Assembly: GCA_001692895.1 (NCBI GenBank)
Contig: KV748238.1
Coordinates: 620,001 to 684,000, forward strand
Source of the DNA: Cenococcum geophilum 1.58
Taxonomy: Eukaryota > Ascomycota > Dothideomycetes > Gloniales > Gloniaceae
Length of the DNA: 64,000 nt
Reading direction: 5' to 3'
Each line of letters starts with the position of its first letter. The first letter of the stretch is position 1. Shown here in pieces: positions 57,875 to 64,000 of the stretch. The position numbers were made by a program, and so were the translations under genes. The notes under the pieces are model-generated. The model had not been told where the DNA came from and searched no databases. It saw nothing but the letters and a program-made list of their open reading frames with translations.

Positions 57875-58142
57875 TATTCGTACTAACTTAATAGCATAAG
57901 TGAGTCGTATCCACGGGCACAAAATACATGTAGTATCGTATGCTTGTTTAGATGGTGACTGTCGATTATATGAAGCAGACTACGTAGTCTATATACTGAT
58001 GCACCTCCCCCCTAATTAGTTAGTGCTTTATAAGTGCACCAGACGCGTAAGCGAGTAGTTAGTGCACTGAACGCGTAAACGCGTACCTGGTGTACCAAAC
58101 GCGTAAGCACGCGTTTGGTACAACAGGTGCTGTAATTATACA
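57875..58142 (-). repeat. Copia-1 LTR, right (5' LTR of the element)
   Basis: It is 268 bp, TATTCGTACTAAC...AATTATACA on the plus strand. It has five ACGCGT hexamers (58043, 58071, 58079, 58099, 58109) and a perfect 12-bp hairpin GTACCAAACGCG...CGCGTTTGGTAC at 58093-58120. As the 5' LTR it should hold the promoter. Confidence 0.92.
58043..58114. promoter_or_regulatory. Cluster of five ACGCGT (MluI cell-cycle-box-like) hexamers in the Copia-1 5' LTR
   Basis: Five ACGCGT sites fall within 72 bp, two of them forming the arms of a hairpin. In yeasts ACGCGT is the MCB element bound by the Mbp1/Swi6-type factor MBF, which activates genes at G1/S; fungal orthologues exist. That this LTR is regulated that way is inference from the motif alone. 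Confidence 0.4.
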
Positions 58143-58147
58143 ATAAT

Positions 58148-61100
58148 AAATAGGTAACGCGAGACTGCCTTATAGACAGCGGCGTGAGTATAGAGTTTAT
58201 TTCTTAATTACTAGTAAAAGAATTTGATTTAGACCTTAGCGGCTTATAGGTGCGCACTATTTAAAGTATTAGAGGCTACTAGATTCCATACTACGGGGAA
58301 TAAGCTTTTTCTGTAGCTAGCTAGGACCGCAATAGTCTATAGAATACGTAGGAGATGCGCTTCTATGCCGTAGAAATTAAGGGATATAACCTTATTTTGG
58401 GATACCTATGGCTTTACCAAGTTAATCTGGATATTAATTGGCCTTTAGCCTCGTATTAACATCGGAAGTCTTAACCGCGCATTATAGTTGAAAATTAAGA
58501 GACTTTCTTAAACTATATATAAGAAGAAGGGTGGGTATATACTATATATACCACTCTTAACACTAAAAACGGGGACACGGGATATTTATTTTTGGATATC
58601 CGGCTATACGCAGTTAAGGAATTAGAGATTCTATAGGAATATATAGACTTAGAGGATATTTCTAGTAAAGAGGCTATATAAACCTTATCTAACCCTATAT
58701 TAGTTAAGCATAAGATAAATATAGGGGATAAATAACCTCCTTTTAGACTACTATATAACCTATTAGAAAATAAGCTAGCGGTACTGCGTTAATATATAGT
58801 GGATAATCTTTAGAGAGGATAGATTTAGCCCTTTATAAGCCTAGTAAGGGTACTAATTATATTTATACCTAAGAAGGACGGGACCCTTTACCTCTATATT
58901 AACTATTAGGCACTAAATAAGATTACTATAAAAAATTGCTACCTGTTACCCTTAATAGGGGAGCTTATTAATAGGCTATTAGGTGCGAAGATATTTATAA
59001 AATTAAATCTAAAAGATATATACTATTGAATCCGGATTAAAGCCGGCGATAAGTGGAAAACGGCGTTTTAAACACAGTACGGCCACTTTAAGTACCTAGT
59101 AATACTATTCGGGCTCACTAACGCACTAGTAATATTTTAGGCCTATATTAATAAGACATTATTAGGCCTATTAGACACGATATATATAGTCTACTTTAAT
59201 AATATTGTAGTCTACTCTAATAACTACGAAGTATATATATACTACGTGCGAATAGTACTAGAAAGACTATAGGAATATAAACTCTATATAAACCTAAAAA
59301 AGTACACATTCTATACTACTAGTATTAATTTTTTAGGCTTTATTATTAGCGTTAACGAAGTATTAATAAAGAAAAGTCGGGTAGACGCTATTAGGAAATA
59401 GCCCTACCCTATAACATTTAGAGAAGTATAGGTTTTCTTAGGCACGGCGAACTTCTACTAAACGTTTATTATTTACTACTTATAAGTAATGCTCCCAATT
59501 ACTAATCTACTAAAAAAATCTAAGAATAGTAAGAAGTTAGGACTCTTTATATTTAGGGAAGCTATTAAGTAGGCTATAGACTAGTTAAAGGATTTATTTA
59601 TAACGGCGCCTATCCTAATATACTTCTGCTAAAAGCTATATATATACCTTAAAACGGATATATCTAGCTTTACCCTAGGGGCAATTATATCTTAATTAAA
59701 AGACGGAAAATGGCATCCTATAGCGTTTTGGTTTAGGAAAATAACCCCTATAAAATAGCGTTATATAACGCATAACTAGGAGTTACTTATAATAGTCGCA
59801 GTAATAAAGCACTAGCGATATTATTGTATGGGAAGTAATTACCCTATTAAAGTCCTTATAGACTATAATAACCTAAAATACTTTATAATTATAAAGGTAT
59901 TAAGCGGTCGACAAGCTAGGTAGGTAGAGGCACTATTATAGTATAATTTTAAGATTATATACCGCCTAGGAAAAATAAATCCTGCTAATAGGTTATTAAG
60001 ATGTTTAAATTATAAGATAGGGAGGATCTAGGACAGCATAGGGGAAATAATCCCTATATTGCAAAATTTGCTTAGGAAGAAAGAAGACTCTTTCCCTAAA
60101 ACTATAGAATTTTATAGTAGGGCAGAGGTCCTAGTAATACAGCTATAAAGTAACACGATTATAGAGCCGTAGGATATAGTTATAGACTAGGTTATAGACT
60201 AAGCAGATATTATAAAGTTAGCGTACCCTAGAATTAGCGAGAATTCTATAGGATGTACTAGAGGTATCGCGGCACCTTTAACTCGACGGCGTATTAGCTA
60301 TAAGTTTTTAGATCTAAAGGAGATAGGCGAGATGCCTATCCGTAATATGGCACACTATATAATAGTAGGAGAATCTACTAGTACTAATAGTTTAAAATGT
60401 CTTATGCTATACCTTAAGTCCGTAATAGCGGCAGGCGAAATAGAAGTAAGCGATCTATATAAAACCTTTCTGGATTTTCTTCTTTAAGCTTAATAAAGGG
60501 ACGCCTTCGCCTTTAGGGAGAGGTAGAAAGATATAGTAGAGACTAACTTGGCCGGAGTTACTAAGAAGCTATAGCAGCAAGACTAAAAGGGTCTATTACG
60601 CTTTAAGGGTGCTGTATATATCCTAAAGGACTAAGCGATTTAAGACGAAATTTTAAAGGTCTTTTATAATAATCTTTTTAGGGGTTACTACGGTGCCAAT
60701 AGAACCCTTAAGGCTATCTAAAGGAAATACTTTTAGAATAGAATATCTAAAGAGGTTAAGGACTATATATTAAGGTATAATACGTGCTAAAGGATACAGG
60801 TATCTAGGCATTGCCTATACGGCGAGTTATTAGTACTTCCTATTCCATAGGGACCTATATTAAAATTAATAATAGATTTTATTATAGGCTTACCCCCTAC
60901 TAAGATAAGAACTAGAGAGGTTGATAACGCTATCCTAGTAATCGTTAATAGGTATATAAAGTTTTTAGGATACTTTGCTATTATAATAATAATTACAGTA
61001 GCAGAACTAGTAGACCTATTTTTAAAACGGTGGCTCTTGTTTAGTACGCTAAGGGGAATTGTATCTAACAGAGGTACCATATTTAATAGTGCATTTTGGT

Positions 61101-61960
61101 CTTTATTCTATCTCTTATTAAAAATATAGTAAAGGATAAGTACTACCTTTTACCCATAAATAGACGGGCTAACGGAGCGTCTAAATGCGTTATTAGAACA
61201 CTACCTCCGCTGCTATGTTAATTATTAACAGGATAATTAGACATTATAGTTAGCTCTAGCGCAGTACGTATATAACACAAGCATTTATAGCAGTATAAAA
61301 ATGACCCCTTATAAAGCATTATTTAGGGTAAAAGCAAATAACCCCTAAAACGTTAAGGATATTATTCCTAAAAGAGAGGCACTAGTGGCGTCCGAAAGAA
61401 TTAAGCAAATAAGAATTTGCAAAGAAGAACTTAAAAAGTACTTACTAGACGCCCAGGCCGTATAAAAAAGGTACTATAATAAAAAATATATACTAAAAGA
61501 ATTCGAGATAGAAGACGAGGTCTTACTATTTATAAAAAATATCTAAATAAAACGCATTAAGAAGAAGCTGGATCACCAGTGGCTCAGACCCTTTAAAATA
61601 GTTAGGAAAACTAAAAGAAACTAAGCCTATAAATTAGAATTACTAAAATCTTATCTAATATATCCTATATTTTATGTTTCCTTACTAGAGCTATACTGGA
61701 AAAGAGATAGTGCGGAACCGCCCCTACCTAGCGAAATTAATAGGGAACTAGAATAGAATGTAGAAGATATTCTAGACTAAAGATAGCGCTAAAAAAAAGC
61801 GCAAATTTTTAGTTTGTTAGGAAGGATACTCTTAGGCGTATAATAGTTGGGAACTTAAGGAGTACCTTTAGCTAGAATACAACACCGTAATTAAAACCTT
61901 CCTAAGAACTAAAGGTAAAGATTTAGAAATAGTTCTAAATATACCATAGGTAAAGCGATA
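58148..61960 (+). pseudogene. Gypsy-4 pol: RT, RNase H, integrase, chromodomain
   Basis: RT: IFIPKKDGTLYLYINY near 58860, KIFIKLNLKDIYY, GHFKYLVILFGLTNA and the catalytic VYFNNIVVYSNN at 59189-59224 (both Asp codons AAT). RNase H: LKTDISSFTLGAIIS near 59650 and KWHPIAFWFRKI. Integrase: GYYGANRTLKAI near 60685, IIDFIIGLPPTKIRTREV (60868-60925), IVSNRGTIFNSAFW (former 'SDRG..F.S.FW') and TFYP-x-IDGLTERLNALLE. The C-terminus near 61755-61905 restores, after a one-base shift, to a chromodomain (VEDILD, EGYS, NSWELKEYL). Protease should lie just after the Copia-1 insertion but is not clear. The minus-strand frame 60787-61080 is a shadow. Confidence 0.87.
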
Positions 61961-63362
61961 AGGAGTAGTAATAGAAGCCTCCTCTTCTATCTTAACGTTA
62001 TTATTAACGGTATTATTAGCTCCTCTATCCCTAGAATTATTAGTACTTCCACTAATATTCTTCTTGGAACGACGGGTACTAAAAAGACTAGCATAGGCAG
62101 GAAACTGGCGAGGAGAACGTTTATCTTAACCGTTGTTACTATCCTTAGTATCCCTAGGTTCTAAATCGGCGTCTAAGTAGGGATTAGAAAGACATTAGCT
62201 AAAGAAGTTAGCACAGTTCCTAAGTAAGTTACTAGAGAAACTTACCTGGCTAAAATAGCCCGCGTAAGAGTATAAATGTTATTATTAATAAGGACAAGCT
62301 GTTCGCATATACGCTCTTAGATACTATATATCCAAGAATATTATGTCTCCACAGCAGTGGAAACCCTTATTAAATTAAAGAGTCTATAAGTAAGGGAAGA
62401 CACCTTCTATCCCCGCCTATTACTATTAGGATATTAGCGGAAATCTTAAATAGCGCGTTAGAGCCTATAAGTCTTATATATATAGATAGCGGGGATTTAG
62501 TATAATTAGCAAAACCTAAAATAAGACAGGATAGGAAATACTAGGACGTAGGTCTTTCTCCTACTACGGCAATAGGAGCGCTTAGATTTATTTTTACTAA
62601 AGTAAGGCATCTTATAGACGTAGAAAGGATCCTACGTAAGAGCATAAACGTAGCAACAACAGCATTTTAGGGAAACTGCCGTAGGAGCAACAGACGCTGT
62701 CTGGGGCGTCACTAGAAAAGGAATAACACTGCTACCAGTTTAGGGACGCGTAGAAGGACTACAAGCCATTATAAGAGAATACTCTAAGAAGTTAGCATTA
62801 TTATAAGAGATAAGGTAGGATCCTATTACTTATAAACGTATTATAAGAAGAGAATAAAGTAGCTATAAAAGAATAGCTAAAGACACGGAAGCTAAAAGCG
62901 GAGATATAGAGGAAATAGTCTGCTAAAAGACGAGACGAATAGTGTTGTTAATAAAAAGACGCGTAAGAGGCGACAGCTTATAAACTAGAAGAAAATTAAA
63001 ATAAAGACGTTATTATTAGAATCTATTTTAGGTAAATAGGGATAGTAGCTCGTAGACGCGTTGCACAGGACAACCTCTAGATTAACTTATAACAAACTCT
63101 TATAATAAGAAAGGTAAATCCCATCTAATTTTTATTATTATTATTTTAGTTCCATTATAAAGGCATTATAAGAAACTATAGTAGGAGAAAAGTAGAGAAA
63201 CTGAGGATAAAGTAAAGTTCTACGCTAGTAAAGAACTAGCTATAAGCCGCATTATAGAGTACCTTTTTACTAAGAATTTCCCTAGTGGTTTTAGCCGGAA
63301 CTCTATAAAAGCTTAGTAGAGGCGAAGTCTTAGAGGACTAAGACCCTTAAAGGGGAGGCAAT
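61961..63362 (+). other. Gypsy-4 3' region
   Basis: 1.4 kb between pol and the 3' LTR without a recognised domain. It is Arg/Ser-rich in conceptual translation and shows RIP-type stops. The bases just before the LTR, CTTAAAGGGGAGGCAAT at about 63347-63363, are the likely polypurine tract. Confidence 0.5.
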
Positions 63363-63693
63363 TATAACGGAATTCCCTAGAAGGTACATATTAGATAAGA
63401 CAGAAGGAGGTCTTATCTATATTCCATCTACGTCCTAAAAGACACAGTTAGATAGATAAGGGGTAAAGGGTTTTACTAGCGTCTTAGAAGGATTATATAG
63501 GGAGCTAGTTCTCCTCTAGAGAAGAACTAGCGATTAGTCTCTAAATAGAAGTAGTTAGAAGCATTTGGCCTTTAATACGTAAAAACTCATTCTACCTTCT
63601 ACTTACCTTTAATATACCTTCGTCTTACCTTCTACTTACCGGTAACACTGTTAATTAGATAATTATACATTCTGGTTAAGCTAGCCTCTTATA
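63363..63693 (+). repeat. Gypsy-4 3' LTR
   Basis: It is 331 bp, TATAACGGAATTCC...CCTCTTATA, followed by GAATT, the second copy of the target duplication. Confidence 0.92.
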
Positions 63694-64000
63694 GAATTAT
63701 ATCCTATATTAGGTAATTATCCAAAATTTACGCGGACTCTAAATTATAAGACTAAACCTGGAAACCTCCTATATTTAAGTAGAATCTATATATAAGGGAC
63801 TATTAGGCTCCTAAATATTAGCTCTTTCCTAGCCTAAGAATAGGGTAGCGCGCTCCTAGATATTTATTATAAGTAATATACATAGCAACCTTAGGCGCTA
63901 TTAAAAGAAAAAATAGAAAAAGTATTTTATTTAGCATTTAATACCAATATAAGGATCTAGGAGGTAGTATCCGGATGTACTATTATCCAACAGTAAAGAA
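63694..64000. other. Continuation of the unassigned region right of Gypsy-4
   Basis: AT-rich sequence that was contiguous with 50148 before Gypsy-4 inserted. No gene is recognised. It runs off the window. Confidence 0.4.

Larger units (their letters stand above)
51780..58142 (-). mobile_element. Copia-1: complete Ty1/copia element on the minus strand
   Basis: It is 6363 bp long with two 268-bp LTRs (51780-52047 and 57875-58142) and a 5-bp duplication ATAAT. The polyprotein runs minus from ATG at 57494 to about 52480, in the copia order gag, integrase, RT, RNase H. It has RIP-type stops but is less damaged than its host Gypsy-4. The 52048-52480 stretch is its 3' untranslated region and contains repeated CCGTACGGCCTT and CCGTAAGT motifs. 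Confidence 0.93.
50149..63693 (+). mobile_element. Gypsy-4: complete chromodomain Ty3 element, split by Copia-1
   Basis: Its 331-bp LTRs (50149-50479 and 63363-63693) enclose gag (50620-51735), then Copia-1, then pol (58148 on) and a 1.4-kb 3' region. The flanking five bases are GGATT on the left (50144-50148) and GAATT on the right (63694-63698), one RIP-type change apart, so they are the target duplication. Without Copia-1 and its duplication the element is about 7.2 kb. The RT DD pair is NN. Confidence 0.92.

Noticed and set aside
1-64000. tRNA, rRNA or intact host genes
   Set aside because: No rRNA-like block, no convincing tRNA cloverleaf and no host protein domain was found by eye. A tRNA scan would be needed to exclude degraded tRNA copies.

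Overview
The window looks like a gene-free, AT-rich repeat island (AT-isochore type) from a filamentous ascomycete, probably Pezizomycotina. I find no intact host gene. Nearly every recognisable reading frame is a transposable element broken by TAG/TAA codons at positions where Gln (CAG/CAA) or Trp (TGG) is expected. Zinc-knuckle Cys and His codons have become Tyr, and catalytic Asp codons have become Asn. This CpA-to-TpA pattern on both strands is the signature of repeat-induced point mutation (RIP), which is specific to fungi. The families present (chromodomain Ty3 elements, copia, LINEs, hAT, Tc1/mariner, MULE-like, Plavaka-like, DUF3435) fit that origin. A few N bases mark assembly ambiguity.

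Layout: 1-160 is the 3' tail of a LINE. 690-2900 is a Plavaka-like (KDZ/CACTA-type) transposase relic. 3629-3870 is an 82-bp tandem repeat with a hairpin. About 3890-5160 is a minus-strand coding-like relic of unknown family. 6466-8970 is a DUF3435/C2H2 relic, the family that includes tyrosine-recombinase-like Starship captains. LINE-1 (start unsure, to 21860) is split by a complete chromodomain Ty3 element, Gypsy-1 (10567-16738, 211-bp LTRs, target duplication CCTCT). 23080-29160 is a satellite island: a tetranucleotide array, a 20-bp and a 12-bp minisatellite, and a 3.2-kb hAT element inserted in the 12-bp array with a perfect 8-bp duplication. The island is bracketed by similar terminal sequences, and its right side is a 232-bp foldback. 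29830-31200 is another unknown RIP-mutated reading frame.

Gypsy-2 (31237-44347) is split in its reverse transcriptase by minus-strand LINE-2 (35194-40464, 13-bp duplication). The 3' end of a related element, Gypsy-3 (44348-48237), carries a MULE-like non-autonomous element (44873-45697) and a solo LTR (duplication CTAAC) that is itself interrupted by a Tc1/mariner element (45835-47459). Gypsy-4 (50149-63693, 331-bp LTRs, duplication GGATT/GAATT) contains a complete minus-strand Copia-1 (51780-58142, 268-bp LTRs, duplication ATAAT). The flanks of Gypsy-4 (48300-50148 and 63694-64000) are one interrupted sequence that I could not assign.

The nesting gives a relative time order. Older hosts (Gypsy-2, -3, -4, Plavaka, DUF3435) are saturated with stops and have lost catalytic residues. 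The MULE-like element, the mariner and the solo LTR are visibly less mutated and must be younger. The longest open frames in the window (301 and 261 codons) are artefacts of the 12-bp minisatellite. The items most worth pursuing are the DUF3435 relic, the possible large satellite-bearing element at 23079-29157, the unassigned RIP-mutated frames, and the cluster of ACGCGT boxes in the copia LTR.
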